Below are positions 25,163-33,578 of a stretch of 64,000 nucleotides of DNA, one piece after another. The stretch is from Acidobacteriota bacterium. GTDB lineage: Bacteria > Acidobacteriota > Thermoanaerobaculia > Multivoradales > JBCCEF01. The notes beneath the pieces are model-generated. The model saw only the letters and a list, made by a program, of their open reading frames with translations, was not told the DNA's origin and made no database searches. The DNA lies in NCBI GenBank assembly GCA_039028635.1, contig JBCCHV010000010.1, forward strand, positions 1 through 64,000, read 5' to 3'. Made by a program: the position numbers and the translations under genes. Within the stretch, counting starts at the first letter, position 1. Each line of letters opens with the position of its first letter.

Positions 25163-26638
25163 ATGTTCGCGATGCGACCAGTGCAAGCCGAGGGTTCGGC
25201 AACACCATCGGATGCGAGTGAGTTCGAATCGGCATGGCGACTCAGCGCCTTGTCGCTAGTGATTGCACTCGCCCTGAATGGTTGCTCGGGGATCAAGATC
25301 CATGGCAACTACTGCGGACCGGGTCACCCTCCCATCCTCAAAGAGGATCCCCAGGCCGAGCGGTGGAGCAAACGATACGATCGTACGCTGCGAGCACACT
25401 TTGCTTGCTGGAAAGGCTCAGAGGCCGCAGATTATCCACAGGACCACACCCGATGTCCGCACACCTGCGACGAGCAATTTGCAGAGTCCCTACTTCGGCT
25501 ACGCCAGGACAGCCATCTAGTCTCGAACCGCATTCGAGAACTCGACGAGCCATGGTGGCAGGGCTACTCCTACCACCTCGATGAGTACCAGCATTGCCTG
25601 AACCAGGAGGATCACGCCTCCGGTGAGTGCGCGAGTCGACTTGCCGGGGGATTGGCATTCGCCGGACCGCCCCCTCTGCGGGATTTCTCGCTGCCCTGGC
25701 GAGATGATCTCGATCGGGCTTGCCGGGAGCACGATCTCTGCTGGCGGCTGGAACGAGCTTCCGGCCAGGAGGGCTATGAGCAGTGCAATGAAGAACTGAT
25801 CCAATTTGCTCGTTCGATGGAACCGTGGTCGAGCGAATGTGAGCTCCTCACCGAAGACGTAGCCAAGTACTTCAAAGGTGTCCACCCAGTTCGCACGGCG
25901 ACCAAGACGAAATGGTGGCGGCCCTTCACGGCGATTCTCCACATCAGACTCGGCTCTTTCCTGGGAGCCTTTGTCGGAAAGCCGCTCAACCTTTACAAAA
26001 CAGCCTCCCTTTGCTGTGATCTCAAAGAAGAAGCGCGACAGAGTCGAGAGTTGGCAGCGTCGGATGACCCGTGCGTGGCCGACTCGATCAATACGTCGCG
26101 TATTGACTGGGTACCCGTCGCCCCAGAACGAGTTGCCGGAATCGTCTCGGAGTCGGTCGAGCGGCACCAGCAAGACCTCGAGAGCGGGCTTCGTGTCGCT
26201 CTGCGGCCACCGCCCGGATCGGATATCTCGGAGCGTGTCCGCACCCGCTTCGAGATCGAGGCCGAGGCTGCGATCCTCGCAATCCTCGAGAGGCCCGGCC
26301 GGTTGAGCCCTTGGCGCGAACCGGGTCCGAAGAAGTTCCGGGGCTGGGTGTTCACCGGCACCTCTCTCTACTTCGCGTCGAAAGCCAAGCGCAAATCCTG
26401 GTTCGGCGATGACGGCAATGCCTTCATCGTCGGCACAGGACAACCAGGCCCGGAGAACCAGGCGGAGGAGTACCCTCCTCTCGACCTTCTCGACCTGCCC
26501 TTTCGAAAGCTGCGGGTCACCTCGGACTCATCGGTCGACCTGGGGGACGGCCTGTCACGACCAACTACAGCGCCGTCGGAGCTGATCGAGCTCCTCGAGG
26601 AAATGGCGGCAAAGCTCGCCGAGCCACCGCCGGCATAG
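25163..26638 (+). CDS. Lipoprotein with phospholipase-A2-like active-site motif
   Basis: 491 residues. Residues ~25-41 form a lipoprotein-type signal ending 'LALNGC' (C41; the lipobox is slightly atypical). 'NYCGPGHPP' at ~49-57 resembles the calcium loop, and 'DDLDRACREHDLCW' at 181-194 resembles the catalytic helix of phospholipase A2, with the His190-Asp191 dyad flanked by C187 and C193. About 130 residues separate the two, far more than in classical enzymes. Many further cysteines suggest disulfides. The C-terminal ~250 residues are unrecognised. No ribosome-binding site is evident at this ATG, so the exact start is uncertain. It could be a secreted lipase or toxin-like protein. Confidence 0.65.
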   Translation: MFAMRPVQAEGSATPSDASEFESAWRLSALSLVIALALNGCSGIKIHGNYCGPGHPPILKEDPQAERWSKRYDRTLRAHFACWKGSEAADYPQDHTRCPHTCDEQFAESLLRLRQDSHLVSNRIRELDEPWWQGYSYHLDEYQHCLNQEDHASGECASRLAGGLAFAGPPPLRDFSLPWRDDLDRACREHDLCWRLERASGQEGYEQCNEELIQFARSMEPWSSECELLTEDVAKYFKGVHPVRTATKTKWWRPFTAILHIRLGSFLGAFVGKPLNLYKTASLCCDLKEEARQSRELAASDDPCVADSINTSRIDWVPVAPERVAGIVSESVERHQQDLESGLRVALRPPPGSDISERVRTRFEIEAEAAILAILERPGRLSPWREPGPKKFRGWVFTGTSLYFASKAKRKSWFGDDGNAFIVGTGQPGPENQAEEYPPLDLLDLPFRKLRVTSDSSVDLGDGLSRPTTAPSELIELLEEMAAKLAEPPPA

Positions 26639-26804
26639 AACGGGTCGAGCCCCACAACTCCTCTACCTCCAGCACGGGGGAGAAGACCAACGCATACCTC
26701 GACCAGCATCCTACAAATGGCGAGGAAGAGAGCTCTGCGGCCTGTCCTTTGCTACACTCCCGGCTCGCAAATTCTGCCTCATCATCGACGGCCCAGGAGT
26801 CGAC

Positions 26805-27302
26805 GTGGAAAACTCTGAGATCGAATCGCTCTACGAGTCCCTCAAGAAGCTCGGAATCATCAAGAGCCCTGAGAGAATTGGACAGCTATGGAAAGTACTG
26901 AATGGCTACATGGCCAAGAAGACGGTCTTCTACGACATGGAGTGCATCGAAGACGACTCCTCCTACGGCGAGCTCTTCATCGAATTTTGGAAAGTCTTTC
27001 GGGACGAGCTTCGAATCAGAAGGTTCGACATAAAATCGTTCCTGGACACCAAGAACAAGCGAGCCGGCATCAGTGTTGTCATCGGAGAAGAAACCCTTTC
27101 GAGCGAATGGGAACAGAGCGCTGACTGGGTCGAGAGCGGCTTTCTGACCTTCATCAAGGAGCAGATCGAGCCAAGGCTCGGGGGGCGCTTCGTCGAGTTT
27201 GTGACCATCGACCAGGGCTATCGGGCGTTATACCTTCCAAAAGAGGTGGCTGACTCGGCGGACAAGCTCTTCAGAGACCTCGAGGAAGGGCAGATGTGGT
27301 AG
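26805..27302 (+). CDS. Cytoplasmic protein of unknown function
   Basis: 165 residues from a GTG with AGGAG at ideal spacing. Soluble, acidic, mixed alpha-beta, with no signal peptide and no recognised motif. Features such as 'KIESLYESLKK'-like helices at the start and 'GISVVIGEETLSSEWEQSAD' in the middle give no family clue. It could be an immunity-type protein for the cysteine-rich lipoprotein upstream, but no sequence feature proves this. Confidence 0.6.
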   Translation: MENSEIESLYESLKKLGIIKSPERIGQLWKVLNGYMAKKTVFYDMECIEDDSSYGELFIEFWKVFRDELRIRRFDIKSFLDTKNKRAGISVVIGEETLSSEWEQSADWVESGFLTFIKEQIEPRLGGRFVEFVTIDQGYRALYLPKEVADSADKLFRDLEEGQMW

Positions 27303-27606
27303 CGAAGCTCGCTGTTGCTCATCCTGGTCGCCTCTCCGTCATCACCCATTCCGAAGAAGGCAGCTACTTCGACCAAGCCAGCCGATCGTCAGCCCGCCGC
27401 ACCGATGGCCTGGATCTCTTTGCCAGGCTTGATCCGATCAAGCCCGAAACAGCGCGTGACGCTCAGAAGGATCGAAATCTGGTCTCCCGGAAAAGAGAGA
27501 CCATCCGTGACTTGGAGCCCGAGGTCCGACGCACGGGCTTCGGTGCCGCCAGCAAGGCTGCCAAGACGTGCGGACCGCGGAGGGCTCCATTTGAAAGGAG
27601 ACTTCT
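27303..27606. other. Spacer without recognised content
   Basis: About 300 bases between the unknown cytoplasmic protein and the cysteine-rich peptide. Overlapping frames here are arginine- and proline-rich and lack ribosome-binding sites; I see nothing that supports a gene. An AAAGGAG just before 27607 belongs to the next gene. Confidence 0.5.
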
Positions 27607-27927
27607 ATGAGCAAGCGTTCCGCATTCCTGACCCTTTCCCTGACTTGCCTCGTAATTCTGGCTTTCGTCGCGATCTTGCCAGCAAGCGCCGGGAGCTCCA
27701 CCACGGACCACGGCAAGGGAGAAATTTGGTCCCCCTTTCTCGACGGCCCTGTGGCCGAGGGCTGTTCCGAGAGCTGGACCGCCGTCTCGTACGCCTACTG
27801 CACTTCCCAGACCGCGAAAGATCACTGCGCCGATTCGTGTGTTGAGGGAGAGACCGGAATCCTCAGCTCGGTAACCGTGGGCGGACGATGCTCCTGTGAT
27901 TGCTGCTCCGACGGAGCATCGTTCTAG
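27607..27927 (+). CDS. Small exported cysteine-rich protein
   Basis: 106 residues with AAAGGAG seven bases before the ATG. A strong signal peptide (hydrophobic 8-24, cleavage near 'ILPASAG') is followed by a ~77-residue mature part with eight cysteines (about residues 53, 65, 73, 77, 94, 96, 98 and 99), ending 'CSCDCCSDGASF'. The even number and clustering suggest a disulfide-stabilised mini-protein or a metal-binding tail. No family recognised. A bacteriocin-like, toxin-like or redox role would be speculation. Confidence 0.75.
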   Translation: MSKRSAFLTLSLTCLVILAFVAILPASAGSSTTDHGKGEIWSPFLDGPVAEGCSESWTAVSYAYCTSQTAKDHCADSCVEGETGILSSVTVGGRCSCDCCSDGASF

Positions 27928-27944
27928 AGACCCGAACCCGCAAT

Positions 27945-28009
27945 GCACTGGCAGCTCAGGACAAGAGGCGCCCTTGAAGCGTTGAATCGCGTCAGGCAGC
28001 TGCCAGTGC
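27945..28009. repeat. Perfect 12-base inverted repeat with 41-base loop
   Basis: GCACTGGCAGCT (27945-27956) pairs with AGCTGCCAGTGC (27998-28009), eighteen bases after the cysteine-rich gene. The long loop and lack of a T run make a simple terminator unlikely; an mRNA 3' structure or a mobile-element remnant is possible. Confidence 0.6.
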
Positions 28010-28289
28010 CTCCCTCATCACGGCCCGGTTCTCTCAGCGCAACTCATCGGCCAGCGCAATTTCGCACCACCAGAAAAGATAAGTCCTAGAAGCGTTGCGT
28101 GCCCGGCGCTGGGCCGACGTCCTCCTCCACCCCACCACCCTCAGCAACTCCCCACCCTCCCATAGCTGCCAGATCCAAACCTGGTGTCCCTAACCACGGC
28201 TGAATCAGTCCCAGGCCGGTGGCGGACGACCATCAGCCTGCGGAGACCGGCTCCGAAGTCGAGTTGACACCCCATCGCCGAATAAATGA

Positions 28290-28305
28290 TAATGAGTTCT
28301 CATTA
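28290..28305. promoter_or_regulatory. Fur-like palindrome upstream of the DUF418 gene
   Basis: TAATGAG-TT-CTCATTA, preceded by TGA, in a short A+T-rich patch about 73 bases before the likely start of the DUF418 gene. It resembles ferric-uptake-regulator boxes of the TGATAATGAG...CATTA kind, but the match to a 19-base Fur box is only partial. Confidence 0.4.
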
Positions 28306-28378
28306 GCTGCACTTGCAGCAGCGTTTCACCGGCAATGCTCGGGTCAATTCCGACGGCCCGAATCCGTCCCGAGTTTCG

Positions 28379-29629
28379 ATGAGTCCACCAAGCACCCTGG
28401 CCGCCGACTCTGGCCTGGCACCAGTTCCAGCCGGTGAGCGGCTGAGCGTTCTCGACGCCATCCGGGGCGTCGCTCTCGGCGGGATTCTCGTGGCCAACCT
28501 CGTGTCCTTCTTCGGTGTGTACTGGATGAGCGCCGAGACCCGGCTGGCCATGGTCGGCGGCACTCTAGGCGAGACCGTCATCTTTGGGATGGACTGGCTG
28601 ATCGAGGGAAAGTTCTACTCGGTCTTCTCGATCCTCTTAGGAGTTGGATTTGCAATTCAGTTGCAAAGAGCCGAGGCGCGAGGGCAGTGTCGATCGCAGT
28701 TCGGACGCTTTTTCCGCAGACGAATGGCTGTCTTGATCGTGATCGGGCTCGTCCACTTGTACGCGATCTGGGCCGGCGACATCCTCACGCTCTACGGAGT
28801 GATGGGTCTCCTTCTCCCAACGTTGTCCCGAGGGCACGGCCGCGTTCGGCTCGCGGTAATCATCCTCTTTCTATTGACGCCTCTGGCGACGCACGTGCTC
28901 GTCTACTCCACCGAGGGTCGACTCGACCCGAGACCGCCGTTCGCGGAACTGGGGGCTCGAGTCCAGGAAAGATTGGACGGCGAGCGCGGCAGATCTTCAC
29001 TGGAGCTTTTCGCAGCAGACCCGCGCGGCTATGTGGCGTGGAATGTTGGCTATGCAGTGGCGCGACCGGGAACCTATCTCCAGGGTGGACGCCCCGCTCA
29101 CGTAATGGGTCTTTTCCTCATTGGAGCTTGGCTCGGAGTCTCCCTGCTGCCTCGCCTTGCATCCCTCGGGCGATCACTCAGGATCACCGCCGCCGTCGGT
29201 GCTGCGATCGGACTCCCGGCGAGCCTCGTCTATGCCGTGATCAAGCTCCGGCACGCGCAATCCGGCTTCATGTTGTCACCTGAAGGACTGCTCCAGACCG
29301 CGGCCTATGCCCTCGGAACGACTCCTTTGGCGCTGTCGTACCTCGCCCTCGCCGTGCTCGCATGGAGGACGGGCTCCGGACGACGGCTGCTCGAGTGGTT
29401 CGTCCCCCTGGGTCGGATGGCGCTCACCGTTTACATCGGCCAGTCGGTGATTCAGCTCTTCATATTTACAGGGTGGGGGCTCGGCTTGGCCAGCAAAACC
29501 CCTGTCGCACTGCTCCCCCTCGTTGCCACGGCCATCCTCATCGTCCAAAGACAGGCGTGCGTCTGGTGGCTCGCGCGGCGCGGGCAGGGACCGCTCGAAT
29601 GGGTCTGGCGAAGAGCCACCTACGGATGA
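28379..29629 (+). CDS. DUF418 (YeiB-type) integral membrane protein
   Basis: 416 residues from the ATG at 28379; an earlier in-frame ATG (28313) lies too close to the palindromic site and has no ribosome-binding site. The start 'LSVLDAIRGVALGGILVANL', 'EGKFYSVFSILLGVGFAIQL' and the C-terminal DUF418 region ('LGRMALTVYIGQSVIQLFIF') identify the family. About ten membrane helices. YeiB-like proteins are predicted transporters or acyltransferase-like membrane enzymes of unknown substrate. The Fur-like palindrome upstream would suggest iron-dependent expression if it is real. Confidence 0.85.
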   Translation: MSPPSTLAADSGLAPVPAGERLSVLDAIRGVALGGILVANLVSFFGVYWMSAETRLAMVGGTLGETVIFGMDWLIEGKFYSVFSILLGVGFAIQLQRAEARGQCRSQFGRFFRRRMAVLIVIGLVHLYAIWAGDILTLYGVMGLLLPTLSRGHGRVRLAVIILFLLTPLATHVLVYSTEGRLDPRPPFAELGARVQERLDGERGRSSLELFAADPRGYVAWNVGYAVARPGTYLQGGRPAHVMGLFLIGAWLGVSLLPRLASLGRSLRITAAVGAAIGLPASLVYAVIKLRHAQSGFMLSPEGLLQTAAYALGTTPLALSYLALAVLAWRTGSGRRLLEWFVPLGRMALTVYIGQSVIQLFIFTGWGLGLASKTPVALLPLVATAILIVQRQACVWWLARRGQGPLEWVWRRATYG

Positions 29630-30453
29630 TGTCCCTTCCGCACCGAACGGCGCCCAGCCGTGGACGCAGAAGCGGTGCAAGTCCGGCTCTGAGGAGGATC
29701 TCAGACGCCAAGGCAACTCCCCTCTTGAGCATCAGAGGCGCCGGTCGAGTCTCAGGACACAAACAGGATCCGCTTGCCTAAGATCCCGCTCGTCGAGAGC
29801 CCAGCCGGCCGCGCTGGGGACGCACAGGACACTGCCTGCTCAGCTGGACCATCGCTTTCCGGATCAACCTAGCCCGCGGGCCACCTATCGACATCGACGC
29901 AGTGAGCTGCGCCAGCAGGCATGTGATGAGGCCGCAGTCCTCGCAAATGAAGTGCGGTTGACGGCAGCGTTCGTCCTGAACCCCGTTAAGGACGCAGCCA
30001 TCGATGTCCACCGCGCAGGTGACCACCGAGGCGACACTGGCGGTGCGACTCAATTAAGAGGGCGGCAACCCTGTCAAGCGGCGTAGTAGTCACAGCACCA
30101 TACTCAAGCAACTGATTCAAAGCCACTTGGGTAGAAGGGTGGCACCTCTTTCCGGCAGTCATGGAACCACCCTCAAGTCGCTGATTTTGATGCGGCTTGG
30201 TCAGAGGGTGGCGCCTCTACCTATCTACCTGTTGCAGGCGAGGTAAAGAGCTACGATTTCTCGTTCTCCATGGTGCGCCGAGGCCCGTTCTCTGCGATCT
30301 GGCCGACTGCCAGCTCCGCCGCTCACCACTAGGTTATAATCTCTGCACATGCTAATCATAGCGCCTCCACGAAGTATGCCAGTCACTGCGAAAAAAGTGC
30401 ATGTGTTCGGAATAATGCGGTTAATTCAACTAGACCGATAAACGATCGGAGGG
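29630..30453. other. Left flank of the low-G+C insertion
   Basis: About 820 bases with no supported gene. G+C falls progressively towards the right. It contains the 53-base direct repeat pair at 30097-30218, a TATAAT-like hexamer at 30335-30340 and a seven-base inverted repeat CACATGC (30346-30352)/GCATGTG (30399-30405), all upstream of the NTPase gene. The left edge of the insertion is probably inside this interval. Confidence 0.55.
30097..30218 (+). repeat. Pair of 53-base imperfect direct repeats
   Basis: Units at 30097-30149 and 30166-30218 have identical length, about two thirds identity and a 16-base spacer. Both begin ACCA, contain CTCAAG and CTGATT, and end GGTGGC(A/G)CCTCT. They lie directly before the promoter of the horizontally acquired NTPase gene and may be a mobile-element end, an insertion target or a regulatory array. 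Two units are too few and too diverged for a CRISPR array. Confidence 0.65.
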
Positions 30454-33279
30454 ATGACCTTGGAGTCATTTAGATACTTTCCCAATGTGGCAAACTTTCT
30501 CAAAGGAACGATCTTTGCCGATCGCCTGGAGAATCTGGACAGCGACTATCTACCAGGAACTCAAAGGTTTCGGTTTTACCAAAGGCGAGAGAGACCAAGA
30601 CTCGAAATATTCGATCACAAGGCAATGGGACTTGACTATGAGGAGGCTCTCCTTGAGAGAGTCCAGCTTGATTTCCCGGTGAATTTCCACGTCGTAGTAG
30701 GCGGTCTCGGATCCGGGAAGAGCACTGCTGTAAGGAAGCTCCGCGCATCAATCATTGAACGCCGAAAGCAACTCCAAGATCAGAATCCATGCAGTTGCGA
30801 ACCCTGCGATCGGGAGCCGATAAATATCGACCTGATGGCTCAACTGGCTTCAACCCCAGCCAGAAACGCCGTCCAAGAGATCGCGCGCGCAATTCGATTC
30901 AAGATTTACGGCGCACTTCTCAATACTTGGATCAAAGATTCGCCGGAATCGCAGAAGGCTATCGAAGATAATCCCAGAGCCATGAAAGTCATCCGACGAC
31001 TTCTTCTCGCCAACGACATCGCGGCTTGGGCGGACAACGAACGTCCCGGATCGTACCCACTAGACCTAGAACACCCTGACTGCTTATTGGATGACCCCCT
31101 GCTGCAACAAAGACCCACAGCAACACTGATCGACGAGCTGGTCACAAGATTTCGCAAAGGGACCACTTCATTTGCGAGCAGACTAAATGCGATCACTTCT
31201 GACCCGGAGACGAGCTACTCTTTAGCATCCACCGTAGTGGGGTTTTACATATCACAATGCTCAGCTGAAAACCCCTGCAACCTGATCGTTGTCGACAACA
31301 TCGATGAACTTCCAACTGAGCATATAGAACAAGTCGCCGCCAGGGTGCAGAGACTAGCGGCACTCACCTCAAAGTGCAGATTTATCATGCCAGTCAGACC
31401 GAGCTCTCTCGGCCTCGAAGGATTTGTCAACAATCCGAATTACATGTTTCACTACGGACCAAATTGCTTCGAGATGATGCTTCAGAGAATCAGTGAAAAA
31501 CTACTCCTAGTTCCCAGAGAGGAGCTGATCCCCCTATTCACAAAGAGGCCTTCAAAAGAAGAAATAGACGTACTACTAGTGACAGCCTATCTGTACTCCC
31601 TGATGTTAGCAGCAGGCAATTTCGACTCGCTAGGACAACCGGTGACCCTTGCCGAGTGCAGACCACAAGTTCATCCGAATCACGACTTCCTTACATCAAT
31701 TTCCGTGGGCGGAAAACCCCTCGGCCACCTAGGAAGAACCATTGGCGCAATCGTAGGTACCTCCGGTAGGTATGCTACAGCAACCGCTTCTCGCTTCTTC
31801 TACCACATCTACCAAGATGGCCAAGTCCTAGACTACCTGTTCTCCCGTGGCCTCAGAATAAGAAAAGAGGTCGCCCTACAGATAGGCTATTCGCACTCAA
31901 TCAGCGCGATCCTCGGTGACCCAGGAGAAGGTCCTACCGAAAGTAGGTTGGTGAACCTGTTTCGCCCTTCGTCGTTCTCGACTCACCCTGGATGGCCAAC
32001 GCTAGCGAGAGTCAGAATCCTGTTGCTTCTTCAGCGGCGCCTGCGAGTTCGCGTTGGAGAGGTACTAGCGAGCCTGGCGCTCTATGGTGTTCCCGTGGAA
32101 GTTGGTCTTCAGTCCCTAAACGCGCTCCACAACAAAGATCGACTCCTAGTCTGGTTCAGCAGGAATAAGGACCTCCGCAATAGAAAACAACACCTTTCAC
32201 AGGATGTAGTCATCTCTGAGCACGGACTTGCATACCTTGAATCGGTAGTAGTAGATTTTGAATACCTTTGGTTTTGCGCATCACAGTTAGGCGCCAGATT
32301 CGTCGGAGAAGGTCCTGCGAACTTCCGAGCCAGAGTCGGTGAGTTTGTTTCGATACTATCAATGATAGCAAAGACTGACTCAAAGCAACTCTTATTCAGC
32401 CGGCTTTCTGGGCAGGGTCTCTGGAAGGACTCGGCAGAGTCTGAGCAATTCTTAGGTCTTTGGCTGGCCTATGCCGCATTGCCGCGGGCCCTCAGTGGTG
32501 CAAGTGTTGCCGCAGATCGGTCAGGCAACAAGAAGTATGAACAGGAAGTCACGGATTCTGCGGCTGAGTTGCTTACAGTCTGCCTTGAGCTTCAGGAGAT
32601 CTACAGAATCTTCTTCGGGTCAAACGGCTATCTAGTGACCTACGAAGAACCCGTGGCGCGAGCGCGGGTTGCATTGACCAGGGCACTTACGGAAGGAAAA
32701 CTTGGCGGTGACGACTTTGAAGAAATTGGCCGCAGTCTCTTATCGAGCTGGAAGGAGCAGGCCTCCATTGAGAGATTTCCAGAGAGCCAGGTACAGGTGA
32801 GTGACAGCCCAAAGGAGGACCTCATAGAATCTCTATCTCGATTCGGGGCGGCTTTTCCAGGTCTATCGAAAAGCATTAAGGCACTAAGCGAGAGAGAGGT
32901 CGCGCAACAGGAGTACGGCCGCTTTCTGATTCAGCGCGAGCGCTTGAAGACTTTGATTTCTAGCCGAGTTCCTACCACCTCGATGTTGGCGGCCCAACTG
33001 AGGAGAACGACAATCCAGGCGGAGCTGGCAAAGTCACATCTTTCGCGCAACGCGGCAACTGGCGCGAAGCTCACAAGGTGGACTGCCGAACAGGTAGAAG
33101 GATTAGATAGTTTTCATGAGGACCTAGTTGCTTACAACTTCAAGATCGAGGGCTTTCCCAAGAAGCGTGAAATGGATGAATTCAAGGGAAGAGTTGCAAA
33201 GATCTCTGACTTAGTTATGGAACTAGGGCAGTTTCTTGGCGTTCAAACTCCCGAGGTCCTTGCTCTTAGATGGCTTTAG
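30454..33279 (+). CDS. Large P-loop NTPase (STAND/AAA-like), horizontally acquired, function unknown
   Basis: 941 residues. Walker A is 'GGLGSGKST' at 83-91 and Walker B 'NLIVVDNIDELP' with D281-D284-E285; 'RFIMPVRPSSLG' near 309-320 may be a sensor arginine. A CxCxxC cluster ('NPCSCEPCDRE') follows Walker A. Residues ~520-620 look like a winged helix ('RVRILLLLQRRLRVRVGEVL', 'VVISEHGLAYLES'), and the remainder is helical. This NTPase-winged-helix-helical layout recalls STAND and AAA proteins of standalone antiphage or signalling systems, but no effector domain is recognisable. GGAGGG touches the ATG, which is too close; the in-frame TTG two codons later (30460) has ideal spacing and may be the true start. 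Base composition is much poorer in G+C than its neighbours and AGA, ATA and TTA codons abound: clear signs of transfer. No co-transcribed partner. Confidence 0.8.
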   Translation: MTLESFRYFPNVANFLKGTIFADRLENLDSDYLPGTQRFRFYQRRERPRLEIFDHKAMGLDYEEALLERVQLDFPVNFHVVVGGLGSGKSTAVRKLRASIIERRKQLQDQNPCSCEPCDREPINIDLMAQLASTPARNAVQEIARAIRFKIYGALLNTWIKDSPESQKAIEDNPRAMKVIRRLLLANDIAAWADNERPGSYPLDLEHPDCLLDDPLLQQRPTATLIDELVTRFRKGTTSFASRLNAITSDPETSYSLASTVVGFYISQCSAENPCNLIVVDNIDELPTEHIEQVAARVQRLAALTSKCRFIMPVRPSSLGLEGFVNNPNYMFHYGPNCFEMMLQRISEKLLLVPREELIPLFTKRPSKEEIDVLLVTAYLYSLMLAAGNFDSLGQPVTLAECRPQVHPNHDFLTSISVGGKPLGHLGRTIGAIVGTSGRYATATASRFFYHIYQDGQVLDYLFSRGLRIRKEVALQIGYSHSISAILGDPGEGPTESRLVNLFRPSSFSTHPGWPTLARVRILLLLQRRLRVRVGEVLASLALYGVPVEVGLQSLNALHNKDRLLVWFSRNKDLRNRKQHLSQDVVISEHGLAYLESVVVDFEYLWFCASQLGARFVGEGPANFRARVGEFVSILSMIAKTDSKQLLFSRLSGQGLWKDSAESEQFLGLWLAYAALPRALSGASVAADRSGNKKYEQEVTDSAAELLTVCLELQEIYRIFFGSNGYLVTYEEPVARARVALTRALTEGKLGGDDFEEIGRSLLSSWKEQASIERFPESQVQVSDSPKEDLIESLSRFGAAFPGLSKSIKALSEREVAQQEYGRFLIQRERLKTLISSRVPTTSMLAAQLRRTTIQAELAKSHLSRNAATGAKLTRWTAEQVEGLDSFHEDLVAYNFKIEGFPKKREMDEFKGRVAKISDLVMELGQFLGVQTPEVLALRWL

Positions 33280-33302
33280 CCAGTAGATACCTCACAAAGA
33301 AA

Positions 33303-33574
33303 TCATAGAGACAAGTTGCGGAGATGACTCTCGAGCTCCTGGCCGTCGCGTCGAGGTGGAGGTATTCGCCTTCCCAGATGCCGGCGTGACGCGCGAGGTT
33401 GGTGCCGAGGGGTTCGGTGGCTTCTGAGCCGTGGACGACTGCGATGGTCGGCCGGGCTGTTGGGGGTGAGTCGGTCTGGTCGGTGCAGGCGAGGCCTACA
33501 AGGAGAATCGCGCAGGCGAGGCTTCTGGTCGAGGCTCTGCCGAAGAGCTGAAGGCACCGCGGAGCCGCGGGCAT
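33303..33574 (-). pseudogene. Broken lipocalin-like lipoprotein gene at the insertion edge
   Basis: Begins at the ATG at 33574, four bases after the VOC gene stop. The first ~70 codons are intact: a lipoprotein signal with lipobox in 'LLVGLACTD', then 'LARHAGIWEGEYLHLD', matching the start of the lipocalin-like proteins at 14950 and 44642 ('DRHVGVWEGTY', 'ERHIGTWKSSY'). Just after 'LHLD' the frame shifts: continuing in another frame gives 'DGQELESHLRNLSL' and a stop at 33303, which aligns with the paralogues' next segment ('TGKILDQHKSRL'). The rest of the domain is missing and the sequence turns A+T-rich. So the gene carries both a frameshift and a 3' truncation where the foreign NTPase segment begins. 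Confidence 0.75.
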
Positions 33575-33578
33575 TACT

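Larger units (their letters stand above)
27928..28378. other. Spacer with inverted repeat and Fur-like site
   Basis: Holds the 12-base inverted repeat at 27945-28009 and the TAATGAG/CTCATTA palindrome at 28290-28305, listed separately. The middle part (28010-28280) shows no gene, and its frames lack codon bias and ribosome-binding sites. Confidence 0.55.

Noticed and set aside
27315-27845. Alternative gene overlapping the cysteine-rich peptide
   Set aside because: The peptide gene has AAAGGAG, a signal sequence and eight cysteines; the alternative has none of these.
27945-28009. Rho-independent terminator for the cysteine-rich gene
   Set aside because: The 41-base loop and absence of a T run do not fit; kept only as an inverted repeat.
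29523-30086. Possible gene to the right of the DUF418 gene
   Set aside because: No ribosome-binding site or motif; starts inside DUF418 and is arginine/proline-rich as expected of noise.
30097-30218. CRISPR-like array
   Set aside because: Only two units of 53 bases with ~67% identity, one spacer and no cas genes.
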